Below are positions 1-7,173 of a stretch of DNA of 18,252 nt, in pieces. Under the pieces are notes generated by a model. The model had not been told where the DNA came from and searched no databases. It saw only the letters and a program-made list of their open reading frames with translations. How positions within the stretch are numbered: the first letter of the stretch is position 1; every line of letters begins with the position of its first letter. The position numbers and the translations under genes were made by a program. This DNA comes from CALBPI01 sp039700805 (GTDB lineage: Bacteria > Pseudomonadota > Gammaproteobacteria > Steroidobacterales > Woeseiaceae): NCBI GenBank assembly GCA_039700805.1, contig JBCAZE010000051.1:1-18252 (forward strand), in the 5' to 3' direction.

Positions 1-2433
1 GGGCGTGATCAGACCGGAGAGACCAACGATGTCGGCATCATGACGTTTCGCCGCTTCGAGAATATCCTGGCAGGAAACCATAACGCCAAGATCCACGACC
101 TCGAAGTTATTGCACTGAAGCACGACACCGACGATGTTCTTTCCGATATCGTGAACATCACCTTTGACTGTCGCCAAGACAATCTTGCCATTGGATTGCG
201 ACTTTCCATCGCTCGCTGCTTCAATGAATGGGATGAGATGGGCAACCGCCTTTTTCATGACACGGGCTGACTTCACAACCTGCGGCAAAAACATCTTGCC
301 GGCGCCAAAGAGATCACCAACCACATTCATGCCATCCATTAACGGGCCTTCGATGACATCGAGTGGACGATCTGACGCTATCCGCGCCGCTTCAGTATCC
401 TCAATAACGAACGCGTCGATACCTTTTACTAACGCATGTGACAAGCGCTCTTCGACCGGTGCTTCTCGCCATTGCTCGTCGGCCTTTTGTGTATTCGCCG
501 TGCCATCGCCACGGTAGTCGGCCGCTATCGCGAGCAAGTCCTCTGTGGCGTTGTCAGACCGATTAAGAACGACGGCTTCGACGGCGTCGCGCAGCGCCTC
601 TGGAAGGTCTTCGTAGATCGCAAGCTGACCCGCATTGACGATCCCCATGTCCATCCCCGCTTTGATGGCGTGATAGAGAAATACCGAATGAATTGCTTCA
701 CGCACCGGGTTGTTACCCCGAAAAGAAAAAGACACGTTAGACACGCCACCGCTCACCATCGCATACGGTAACCGGCGCTTAATCTCTTTGGTGGCTTCGA
801 TGAAATCGAGACCGTACGCATTGTGCGCCTCGATACCCGTGGCCACAGCGAAGATATTCGGATCGAAGATGATGTCCTCAGGCGCGAACCCAACCTGATC
901 GACCAAAATTCGATAAGCGCGCTCACAAATGGCGACCTTCCGATCAGTGGTATCCGCCTGCCCTTGTTCATCGAACGCCATCACAATCACCGCGGCGCCA
1001 TAAGCGCGTATGGTGCGTGCGTGTTGAATGAACTCAGCCTCACCTTCTTTCAGACTGATCGAGTTGACGATCGGCTTACCTTGTACGCACTTCAGTCCCG
1101 CTTCGATAACCGACCACTTCGACGAGTCGATCATGATGGGTACCCGGGCAATATCCGGTTCCGCCGCTAACAAATTCAGGAACGTCCGCATCGCATACTC
1201 AGCGTCGAGCATGCCTTCATCCATATTGACGTCAATAATCTGCGCGCCGTTTTCAACCTGCTGTCGCGCCACCTCAACAGCCTGGGCGTAGTCATCCGCT
1301 TCAATCAACTTTCTGAACCGTGCCGATCCCGTCACGTTGGTACGTTCACCCACGTTCGTGAATAGACTATCGGCGCGAATATTTAGCGGCTCGAGACCGG
1401 CCAGTCGGCACTGACGTTCGATCGTGGGAATCTTGCGACGCTGATAGTTGCCGCAGGCGTCGACAATCGCGCGAATATGTTCCGGGGTTGTGCCGCAACA
1501 GCCACCCACCATGTTAAGAAAGCCCTGCGCGGCGAATTCCGCAACGACAGCCGCCATCGACGCGGGCGTTTCATCATACTCTCCGAACTCATTCGGTAAA
1601 CCCGCGTTCGGGTGCGCGCTTACGCCGGTGTCAGCGATCCGACTTAGCTCTTCGACATAGGGACGCATATCACTGGCGCCAAGCGCGCAGTTAAGCCCGA
1701 ACATGAAGGGCTCGGCATGCCGCAGAGAATTCCAGAAACTCTCTGTCGTTTGACCGGATAGCGTGCGACCGGATGCATCGGTAATCGTGCCGGAGACCAT
1801 CACCGGAATACGCTCACCAATCGATTGGCCGTGCTTATCAATCGCAAACAAAGCCGCCTTTGCGTTCAAGGTGTCGAACACCGTTTCGACCATCAGAAAA
1901 TCAGCACCGCCACGCAACAAGGCGGCTGCGCTCGCCTCATAAGTCTCTACGAGTGCGTCGAACGAGATGTTCCGAAACCCTGGGTCGTTTACATCGGGCG
2001 ACAGCGATGCAGTTCGATTCGTTGGCCCGAGGATACCGGCAACAAATTTTTGGCTACCATGCGCATCGCCGTAGGCGTCGGCAGCATCGCGCGCAAGTCG
2101 TGCGGCGGCTTCATTGAGTTCTACGACCAGCGATTCCATCCCGTAGTCAGCTTGGGAAGGCTGATTGCTGTTGAAGGTGTTGGTCTCAAGAATGTCTGCA
2201 CCCGCATCAAGAAACGCGGTGTGAATCTCGCGAATGATCTCGGGGCGAGTCAACGTCAACAAGTCGTTGTTGCCTTTGACGTCCGATGCCCAATCCTTAA
2301 AACGGCTACCACGGTAATCGGCTTCATCGAGCCCGTAAGACTGAATCATCGTTCCCATCGCGCCATCAAGGTAGACGATGCGCTCGGCGATGAGTGCCTG
2401 CAACGCCGCGAAACGAGTCTGGCGATCGTTCAT
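1..2433 (-). CDS. metH: Cobalamin-dependent methionine synthase, N-terminal 811 residues (cut by window edge)
   Basis: MetH transfers a methyl group from 5-methyltetrahydrofolate through cobalamin to homocysteine, giving methionine in the cytoplasm. The reading frame is open from an ATG at 2433-2431 to the left edge, so about two thirds of a roughly 1,230-residue protein is visible. In order it shows the homocysteine-binding domain starting at MNDRQTRFAALQALIAERIV, with the zinc ligands Cys249 (GLNCALGA) and the pair Cys312-Cys313 (GGCCGT). The pterin-binding domain follows (NVGERTNVTGSARF, then VPIMIDSSKW). Next come the cap and the start of the B12 domain with GDVHDIGKN, where His761 is the cobalt ligand (His759 in E. 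coli). The visible part ends at GLSGLITP. The rest of the B12 domain and the AdoMet reactivation domain lie outside. The start overlaps the metF stop as ATGA, so translation is probably coupled. No truncation or frameshift is seen inside. Confidence 0.97.
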   Translation of the reverse strand, partial: MNDRQTRFAALQALIAERIVYLDGAMGTMIQSYGLDEADYRGSRFKDWASDVKGNNDLLTLTRPEIIREIHTAFLDAGADILETNTFNSNQPSQADYGMESLVVELNEAAARLARDAADAYGDAHGSQKFVAGILGPTNRTASLSPDVNDPGFRNISFDALVETYEASAAALLRGGADFLMVETVFDTLNAKAALFAIDKHGQSIGERIPVMVSGTITDASGRTLSGQTTESFWNSLRHAEPFMFGLNCALGASDMRPYVEELSRIADTGVSAHPNAGLPNEFGEYDETPASMAAVVAEFAAQGFLNMVGGCCGTTPEHIRAIVDACGNYQRRKIPTIERQCRLAGLEPLNIRADSLFTNVGERTNVTGSARFRKLIEADDYAQAVEVARQQVENGAQIIDVNMDEGMLDAEYAMRTFLNLLAAEPDIARVPIMIDSSKWSVIEAGLKCVQGKPIVNSISLKEGEAEFIQHARTIRAYGAAVIVMAFDEQGQADTTDRKVAICERAYRILVDQVGFAPEDIIFDPNIFAVATGIEAHNAYGLDFIEATKEIKRRLPYAMVSGGVSNVSFSFRGNNPVREAIHSVFLYHAIKAGMDMGIVNAGQLAIYEDLPEALRDAVEAVVLNRSDNATEDLLAIAADYRGDGTANTQKADEQWREAPVEERLSHALVKGIDAFVIEDTEAARIASDRPLDVIEGPLMDGMNVVGDLFGAGKMFLPQVVKSARVMKKAVAHLIPFIEAASDGKSQSNGKIVLATVKGDVHDIGKNIVGVVLQCNNFEVVDLGVMVSCQDILEAAKRHDADIVGLSGLITP

Positions 2434-3308
2434 GCCGCGACTCGCGCTTCCCGGACACCCAGCGTATGACAAATAGCGTAGGTCAATTTCGCACGATTGA
2501 GTGTGTAGAAATGGAAATCCGAAACGCCTTCGGCACGCAGTCGATTCACAAGGTCGATCGCAACACTCGCTGCAACCAAATTGCGCGTTTCGACATCCTC
2601 ATCCAGTCCCTCAAACCGATCATGCAACCAACGCGGTACATCGGTGCCGCACATGCCAGCGAACTTGAGCATTTGTGAAAATCGTGTGATTGGTAAGATA
2701 CCGGGAACAATCGGCACGCGAATACCAGCAGCATCACAGGCATCCCTAAACCGAAGATAGCGCTCTGGCTCAAAGAAGAACTGCGTGATTGCGCGATTCG
2801 CACCGGCATCAATCTTGCGCTTGAGATTGTCGAGATCAAAAGCAGCGGATGGTGCTTCTGGATGAACTTCTGGGTAGGCCGCAACCGAAATATCAAAGTT
2901 GCCAACACGACGAAGACCTGCAATTAAGTCGGCTGCATACGCGTAGCCGTCTTTGCGTGGCACATAGCATGCATCGCCTTTGGGTGGATCGCCTCGCAAC
3001 GCAACGATGTGTCGCACGCCGTCGTCGAGATAGCTATGCGCAATTTGATCGATTTCCTGACGACTGGCTCCGACACAGGTCAGATGCGGCGCGGGCGTCA
3101 GATGCGTTTCATCAAGTACGCGCCTTACAAGACCGTGCGTCCGCTCACGCGTAGATCCATCCGCCCCGTAAGTCACAGAAACAAACTTTGGCTTGAGCGG
3201 CGCTAGTTTGTTGAGCGACGCCCACAATGTCTCCGCCATTTTCTCGGTGCCAGGGGGAAAGAACTCGAAAGAGACTGAGATGCCATCAGCGGCGTTTTGA
3301 AAGCTCAT
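2430..3308 (-). CDS. metF: 5,10-methylenetetrahydrofolate reductase
   Basis: MetF is the FAD-dependent reductase that converts 5,10-methylene-THF to 5-methyl-THF, the methyl donor used by MetH encoded just downstream. The 292-residue protein matches the usual bacterial length (about 290-300). Visible family motifs are FEFFPPG near residue 14 with Glu15 (the proton-donor position), the VSVTYGADGSTR strand at 43-54, ALRGDPPKG with Asp107 (equivalent to the flavin-tuning Asp of E. coli), YPEVHPEAP at 145-153, and QFFFEPERY at 176-184. Both ends are locked by 4-nt ATGA overlaps, with the regulator gene upstream and metH downstream. This makes the start choice secure and argues for a single regulated transcript. 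Nothing is missing or odd. Confidence 0.97.
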   Translation of the reverse strand: MSFQNAADGISVSFEFFPPGTEKMAETLWASLNKLAPLKPKFVSVTYGADGSTRERTHGLVRRVLDETHLTPAPHLTCVGASRQEIDQIAHSYLDDGVRHIVALRGDPPKGDACYVPRKDGYAYAADLIAGLRRVGNFDISVAAYPEVHPEAPSAAFDLDNLKRKIDAGANRAITQFFFEPERYLRFRDACDAAGIRVPIVPGILPITRFSQMLKFAGMCGTDVPRWLHDRFEGLDEDVETRNLVAASVAIDLVNRLRAEGVSDFHFYTLNRAKLTYAICHTLGVREARVAA

Positions 3309-4219
3309 GCACGCTTCCTTTTGGGTTGAGAGGATTCAGCGGACGTCACTAGAAACTTGGTATCGTGGTAGAAGCACTGACGAATAACACCGCACCGAAG
3401 CCCCGCCTCGGCGCAAAGCGCTGCCATACGCGTAGCTACCGTCTGCTGTTCCGCTTCTGCACATTGCTCGATCAACAGCAGACGACCGCTCGGGCGAAGA
3501 ACACGAACTGCCTCATCGATCGTCTGAGACGGGTTATCGCTCGATAGCAGAATCTCGTCGAGCACCACGGTGTCGAAACTATCGTCGCTGAAACGCAGGT
3601 CATTCATATCGCCGTCGCGGATCGTGCAGTTGGCAAGCGTGTGCGCTGCAAACGCGCGGCGTGTATTGCGCCTAGCATTGGCGTCGATATCGATACCAAC
3701 GGCGTGATTCGCGCGACCGGCCAGCAACTGTAAGATCGCGCCGCTACCGACACCGATATCCAAGAGGTCACCAACAGGGTGAGAGATAAACTGATCGAGC
3801 ACCAACCGGTTTAGCTGACGAAACGCCGGATCGGCTGTCGTTGATTGCGCCTCCTCCAACAACGACAGCATGCGCTGATGGTCATCGACGCGCATCTGGT
3901 CGTTCTGATCGGTCATTGCAACAAACTGCTTTGCCAAAGCCGCGCCAGCCCCCGAAAGTGGCATACGGAAGTAAACGAAGTGCCCATCACGAAACCGCTC
4001 GAGCAAGCCGGCATCACAGAGAATCTTGAGATGACGCGAGACGCGTGGCTGTGACTGGCCAAGAATATCGACAAGATCGCCAACACTATGCTCGCCATGG
4101 GCACACAAGTGCAGAAGACGCAGCCGCGTCAACTCACCCACGGCCTTCAGCACCGCTTCTGTCTCAGATAAAGAACGTGTTGTTGGGGGACTATTGGCCA
4201 TAACCTCGCCGTCAGGCAT
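3305..4219 (-). CDS. ArsR-family HTH / SAM-dependent methyltransferase fusion regulator (SahR-like)
   Basis: This two-domain protein has up to 304 residues. Residues about 18-90 form an ArsR winged helix (GELTRLRLLHLC, then the recognition helix SQPRVSRHLKILCDAGLLER, then a wing FRDGHFVYFR). Residues about 135-292 are a class I Rossmann methyltransferase fold with motif I LLDIGVGSGAIL (152-163), an acidic motif II GIDIDANARR (175-184), and the later strands FDTVVLDE and GRLLLIEQ. No ArsR-type metal-binding cysteine motif (such as CVC) is visible in the recognition region, so a metal sensor is unlikely. It leads metF and metH with a 4-nt overlap. From what I recall of the SahR family (ArsR-type regulators of the SAM cycle that respond to S-adenosylhomocysteine), this is probably an autoregulated repressor of the operon whose methyltransferase fold serves as a ligand sensor. 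Whether it also methylates anything is open. An alternative ATG at 4201-4199 (MANSPPTTRS) would remove six residues. Neither start has a well-spaced Shine-Dalgarno. Confidence 0.88.
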   Translation of the reverse strand: MPDGEVMANSPPTTRSLSETEAVLKAVGELTRLRLLHLCAHGEHSVGDLVDILGQSQPRVSRHLKILCDAGLLERFRDGHFVYFRMPLSGAGAALAKQFVAMTDQNDQMRVDDHQRMLSLLEEAQSTTADPAFRQLNRLVLDQFISHPVGDLLDIGVGSGAILQLLAGRANHAVGIDIDANARRNTRRAFAAHTLANCTIRDGDMNDLRFSDDSFDTVVLDEILLSSDNPSQTIDEAVRVLRPSGRLLLIEQCAEAEQQTVATRMAALCAEAGLRCGVIRQCFYHDTKFLVTSAESSQPKRKRA

Positions 4220-4231
4220 CGAGAGTTATAT

Positions 4232-4251
4232 ATATAAAGATAAGTTTATAT
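4232..4251. promoter_or_regulatory. Candidate operator: 7-bp perfect inverted repeat upstream of the ArsR-MTase/metF/metH operon
   Basis: ATATAAA (4232-4238) and TTTATAT (4245-4251) form a perfect inverted repeat with a 6-bp spacer (GATAAG). It sits 13 bp before the first possible start codon of the regulator. The AT-rich dyad with arms of this size is typical of ArsR-family operators. Its position near the start of the operon fits autorepression. Assignment to this regulator is inference. Confidence 0.55.
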
Positions 4252-4278
4252 TTAAAATCCGCTCGAATCTACCGGCAA
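4250..4278 (-). promoter_or_regulatory. Candidate sigma-70 promoter of the ArsR-MTase/metF/metH operon
   Basis: On the minus strand a TTGCCG -35-like hexamer (4278-4273) is followed after 17 bp by a TTAAAT -10-like hexamer (4255-4250), which matches the consensus at four of six positions. Transcription would then begin near 4243, inside the inverted repeat at 4232-4251, so a bound repressor would block it. The tract is AT-rich, other -10 choices exist, and the assignment is tentative. Confidence 0.33.
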
Positions 4279-4292
4279 TGCGTCTATGGATG

Positions 4293-4370
4293 CATTCACA
4301 TAAAGGCATGGCTGACCATAAATGCGCCGAAACGAACGTTTATGGTGCAAAGCGGGCGTTTATGTGAATG
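4293..4370. repeat. Nested double inverted repeat with four CATAAA/TTTATG half-sites
   Basis: An outer perfect 12-bp inverted repeat, CATTCACATAAA (4293-4304) and TTTATGTGAATG (4359-4370), encloses an inner perfect 8-bp repeat, ACCATAAA (4315-4322) and TTTATGGT (4339-4346). The two dyads share nearly the same centre (4331.5 and 4330.5). All four arms carry CATAAA, so the element can be read as four related half-sites or as a long hairpin with an internal loop. It occupies most of the 172-bp gap between the DUF1330-like gene and the ArsR-MTase operon. No U-tract follows on either strand, so it does not look like an intrinsic terminator. Its function is unknown; a second regulator site, an RNA structure or a small mobile remnant are all possible. 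Confidence 0.75.
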
Positions 4371-4391
4371 ACAAGACCAGGTTGAGGCGTG

Positions 4392-4808
4392 TTAGGCAAA
4401 TTGGTCCGTCACGGGAAGCTCAGCCATTCGAATCAAGCGGCTGGTTTTGACGGCTGCCTGGCGGTGTTTCACTGCGCTGCGATACGCCTCGTCCGTCACC
4501 ATTTCGAGAAACGCGGACGCTGTCGGGTAGCGGGCGATGAACGCAGCATGCCATTGCTCATCCGACGGCCCAATCAAGACATTCTGCGGTTTACCGCGCC
4601 ATACGATGCGACCACCGACACGCTCAAATATCGGTGAGCTGGCCTCACCGTAACGTGCATAGGCTTTCGCCCCACTGACCACCTCTCCATCGGGATAGCG
4701 CGCTTGCGGACGAAAGCGCACCAAATTGAGCATCAAGACCGGCTCATCTCTCGGCAGCGCCTTAAATTGTTCAAACTGATCGCGGTCTGGATCGATAAAT
4801 TCCGTCAT
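4392..4808 (-). CDS. DUF1330-like family protein
   Basis: This 138-residue cytoplasmic protein resembles the dimeric alpha/beta-barrel fold of DUF1330, with the stretches PVLMLNLVRFR (about 23-33), AYARYGEASSPIFERVGGRI, then NVLIGPSDEQWHAAFIARYP and a C-terminal segment AFLEMVTDEAYRSAVKHR. No enzymatic function is established for the family and I see no clear catalytic motif. I chose the ATG at 4808-4806 because GAGGGG lies 6 nt before it. An upstream in-frame ATG at 4991 would overlap hslO by about 150 bp and adds a sequence that is not family-like. It lies 31 bp after the hslO stop on the same strand and is probably the last gene of the gatCAB-hslO transcript. Confidence 0.8.
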   Translation of the reverse strand: MTEFIDPDRDQFEQFKALPRDEPVLMLNLVRFRPQARYPDGEVVSGAKAYARYGEASSPIFERVGGRIVWRGKPQNVLIGPSDEQWHAAFIARYPTASAFLEMVTDEAYRSAVKHRQAAVKTSRLIRMAELPVTDQFA

Positions 4809-4839
4809 GCCCCGCCCCTCATTCAATTGCCGATACGAC

Positions 4840-5739
4840 TCAATGCAACGCACTGTCCGAAGGAACACTGCTGGTCGAAAATAACCGGCCAACATCCACG
4901 GCGTCAAAAACCCGTTTTTCGTTGCAGAACTCACAAACGATTTCCACCTCGCCGCCTCGCTCACGGAGCAGCGACATCGCATCGGCTTCACCTAGCGTCT
5001 TTAACGCACGTTCTGCGCGCTCTGTGCTGCAACGACAAGCGAAGCTCACCGCTGTTGGCTCCCACGCGACCACATCGTCCTCGGCAAACAACTTGTGGAC
5101 GATGTCTAAACTCGCCCCGGTCGCGAGTTCCGCCGACGTTAGCGTGTCCGACATGAGACAGAGCCTGCGCCAATCATCTTCCGACATGTCACCGCCATCC
5201 GGCATTCTTTGCAGCATCAGCACCGTCACCTGATGATCATCAGATAGCAATACGAAATGCGCATCAAGTTGCGCTGATTCTCGATAGTAATCGGTTAACG
5301 TGGCAGCGAGACTCTGGGGATGCAACGCCACAATGCCGCGATAGCTGTCTTTCGCATCGCGGGCATCGATCGTCATAGACAAATGACCATCACCGAGCAA
5401 AGACGCGAAGCTATCGCCTGACGCCTCAGGCGTGCGATCACCTGCCATCCCACGAAAGTGACCTAGGTGATCACACTGCGCAATCAGCATGTTGAGGCCG
5501 GCATTTTTGCCAGACAGCTGGAGCGTTAGCATGCCGTCGAATTTCATCGTGCTGGCAATCGCTGTCACCGCACCAATGGCCTGGCCCAATAGCGCAGCAA
5601 CCGGTGCATCATAATCATGTAGCGAGCGAAGACCTCGCCACTCATCGCCGAGCTGCAACAACACGCCGCGAACGGGCAGATTGTCGAACAAGAAACGTAC
5701 GAGCGCATCCTCCGACGCGCCGGATTTCAGTGCCGACAT
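4840..5739 (-). CDS. hslO: Hsp33 redox-regulated holdase chaperone
   Basis: Hsp33 is a cytoplasmic ATP-independent chaperone. It is inactive when its C-terminal zinc site is reduced and is switched on by oxidants such as hypochlorite or peroxide combined with unfolding. The 299-residue protein has the expected length and carries the complete zinc switch: CRC at Cys235 and Cys237 (FACRCSTERA) and CEFC at Cys269 and Cys272. The spacing between the two pairs is 31 residues, as the family requires. The N-terminal domain shows DALVRFLFDNLPVRGVLLQL, LLGQAIGAVTAIASTMKF and LTLQLSGKNAGLNMLIAQCD. It starts 3 bp after the gatB stop, which suggests co-transcription with the amidotransferase genes. A short non-conserved tail follows the last cysteine. 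Confidence 0.96.
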   Translation of the reverse strand: MSALKSGASEDALVRFLFDNLPVRGVLLQLGDEWRGLRSLHDYDAPVAALLGQAIGAVTAIASTMKFDGMLTLQLSGKNAGLNMLIAQCDHLGHFRGMAGDRTPEASGDSFASLLGDGHLSMTIDARDAKDSYRGIVALHPQSLAATLTDYYRESAQLDAHFVLLSDDHQVTVLMLQRMPDGGDMSEDDWRRLCLMSDTLTSAELATGASLDIVHKLFAEDDVVAWEPTAVSFACRCSTERAERALKTLGEADAMSLLRERGGEVEIVCEFCNEKRVFDAVDVGRLFSTSSVPSDSALH

Positions 5740-5742
5740 CGC

Positions 5743-7173
5743 TTATAGATCCGTCAATTTGTCACGCAACAGTTGGTTGACCTGTCCTGGGTTCGCTTTG
5801 CCACGACTGGCCTTCATGACCTGCCCGACAAGATAACCAATGACCTTTTCTTTGCCTTCTTTAAACTGCGTCACTTGCTCTGGACTTGCTGCCAATACGT
5901 CATCAACGATCTTGCCAATCGCATCCGTGTCGGTAATCTGTTTGAGCCCTTTGGCTTCGATAACCGCGTCGGCTGATCCCTCTCCCTGCCACATCGCCTC
6001 GAAGACTTGCTTACCCAAGTTGCCAGATATCGTCTTATCTTCAATGCGAGCAAGCAGACCTTTGAACGCGGCGGCATCCACCGGTGACTCCGTAACGGTC
6101 AAGTCGGATTTATTTAGCGCGGAAACCAATGTGCCGATCACCCAGTTCGCCGCCAATTGCGGCGAAACACCCTCTGCCGCTGCCTCGAAATAATCCGCCA
6201 ATGATCGCTGCGCCACCAGGATCGCCGCGTCCTCGGGCTTTAGCCCAAGCGACGTCACAAATCGTGTGCGCCGTGCTTCCGGCAGCTCCGGCAGACCACT
6301 GCGCACGGCATCGATATACGCGTCATCCAAGACGACCGGCAAAAGGTCGGGATCGGGAAAGTAGCGGTAATCGTTCGCTTCTTCCTTACTGCGCATGGAC
6401 CGAGTTTCATCCAGATCAGCATCATAGAGACGCGTTTCTTGAGTGATATCACCACCCGCCTCAAGAATGTCCGACTGACGCTCAACTTCAAAATTAATCG
6501 CGCGCTCAATGAAACGAAACGAGTTCAAATTCTTGATCTCTGTTCGTGTGCCGAGCGGCGCCCCCGGCCTGCGTATCGAGACATTCGCATCGCACCGAAA
6601 CGACCCCTCTTGCATGTTGCCATCAGACACATCGAGATAACGCACAAGCTCATGAATCTTGCGCATATAGCGTGCCGCTTCTGCCGCCGATGAAAGCTCG
6701 GGCTCTGAGACGATCTCAAGCAGTGGCGTGCCAGCGCGATTGAGATCGATACCACTCATATCTTGGAAGTTCTCGTGCAATGACTTACCCGCGTCCTCTT
6801 CCAGGTGAGCGCGTGTCAGATGCACCGTCTTGTCAGCGCCGTCATCACCTTCAATCACCACTTGACCGCCGGCAACAATCGGTAGATCGAGCTGACTAAT
6901 CTGATACCCCTTCGGCAAATCTGGATAGAAGTAGTTCTTGCGCGCAAAAACAGAGTGCCGCGTGATGTCAGCATCGATCGCCAAACCGAAACGAACGGCC
7001 AATCGAACCGCCTCTTCATTCAGAACCGGCAGCACACCGGGAAAACCAAGATCGACAACGTTAGCCTGCGTGTTTGGTGCCGCGCCGTAAGTTGTCGGCG
7101 CTGTCGAGAAAATCTTGCTGTTAGTGGCAAGTTGGGCATGAATCTCGAGCCCGATAACAACTTCCCAACTCAT
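5743..7173 (-). CDS. gatB: Aspartyl/glutamyl-tRNA(Asn/Gln) amidotransferase subunit B
   Basis: GatB is the tRNA-binding and kinase subunit. It activates misacylated Glu-tRNA(Gln) or Asp-tRNA(Asn) with ATP, and ammonia delivered from GatA then amidates it. The 476-residue protein starts MSWEVVIGLEIHAQLATNSK and shows the cradle motifs YPDLPKGYQISQ, GIDLNRAGTPLLEIVSEPEL, GSFRCDANVSIR and RYFPDPDLLPV. A helical YqeY-like C-terminal region ends with KASRGKANPGQVNQLLRDKL, which contacts the tRNA elbow. An ATG at 7173-7171 preceded by GGAGGG and overlapping the gatA stop as ATGA fixes the start. The longer open frame from 7308 adds 45 arginine-rich residues antiparallel to nothing conserved and overlaps gatA. 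Confidence 0.97.
   Translation of the reverse strand: MSWEVVIGLEIHAQLATNSKIFSTAPTTYGAAPNTQANVVDLGFPGVLPVLNEEAVRLAVRFGLAIDADITRHSVFARKNYFYPDLPKGYQISQLDLPIVAGGQVVIEGDDGADKTVHLTRAHLEEDAGKSLHENFQDMSGIDLNRAGTPLLEIVSEPELSSAAEAARYMRKIHELVRYLDVSDGNMQEGSFRCDANVSIRRPGAPLGTRTEIKNLNSFRFIERAINFEVERQSDILEAGGDITQETRLYDADLDETRSMRSKEEANDYRYFPDPDLLPVVLDDAYIDAVRSGLPELPEARRTRFVTSLGLKPEDAAILVAQRSLADYFEAAAEGVSPQLAANWVIGTLVSALNKSDLTVTESPVDAAAFKGLLARIEDKTISGNLGKQVFEAMWQGEGSADAVIEAKGLKQITDTDAIGKIVDDVLAASPEQVTQFKEGKEKVIGYLVGQVMKASRGKANPGQVNQLLRDKLTDL

Noticed and set aside
1825..2469. Plus-strand 214-codon open frame
   Set aside because: It runs antisense to the well-conserved homocysteine-binding domain of metH and has no family-like sequence or ribosome binding site.
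4220..4391. SAH or SAM riboswitch upstream of the met operon
   Set aside because: I looked for the conserved GAGG-type core of the SAH riboswitch on the minus strand and did not find it. The gap is explained better by DNA operators. A covariance-model search would settle it.
4293..4397. Integron attC site at the end of the DUF1330-like gene
   Set aside because: GCCTAAC at 4397-4391 (minus strand) fits the RYYYAAC core, but I found no matching GTTRRRY partner at the right distance, and the gene lies in a core operon rather than a cassette array.
4809..4991. 61-residue N-terminal extension of the DUF1330-like protein
   Set aside because: It would overlap the zinc-switch end of hslO by about 150 bp, is not family-like, and the ATG at 4808 has a good Shine-Dalgarno.
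4704..5156. Plus-strand 150-codon open frame
   Set aside because: It is antisense to the DUF1330-like gene and hslO, which both show clear family sequence on the other strand.
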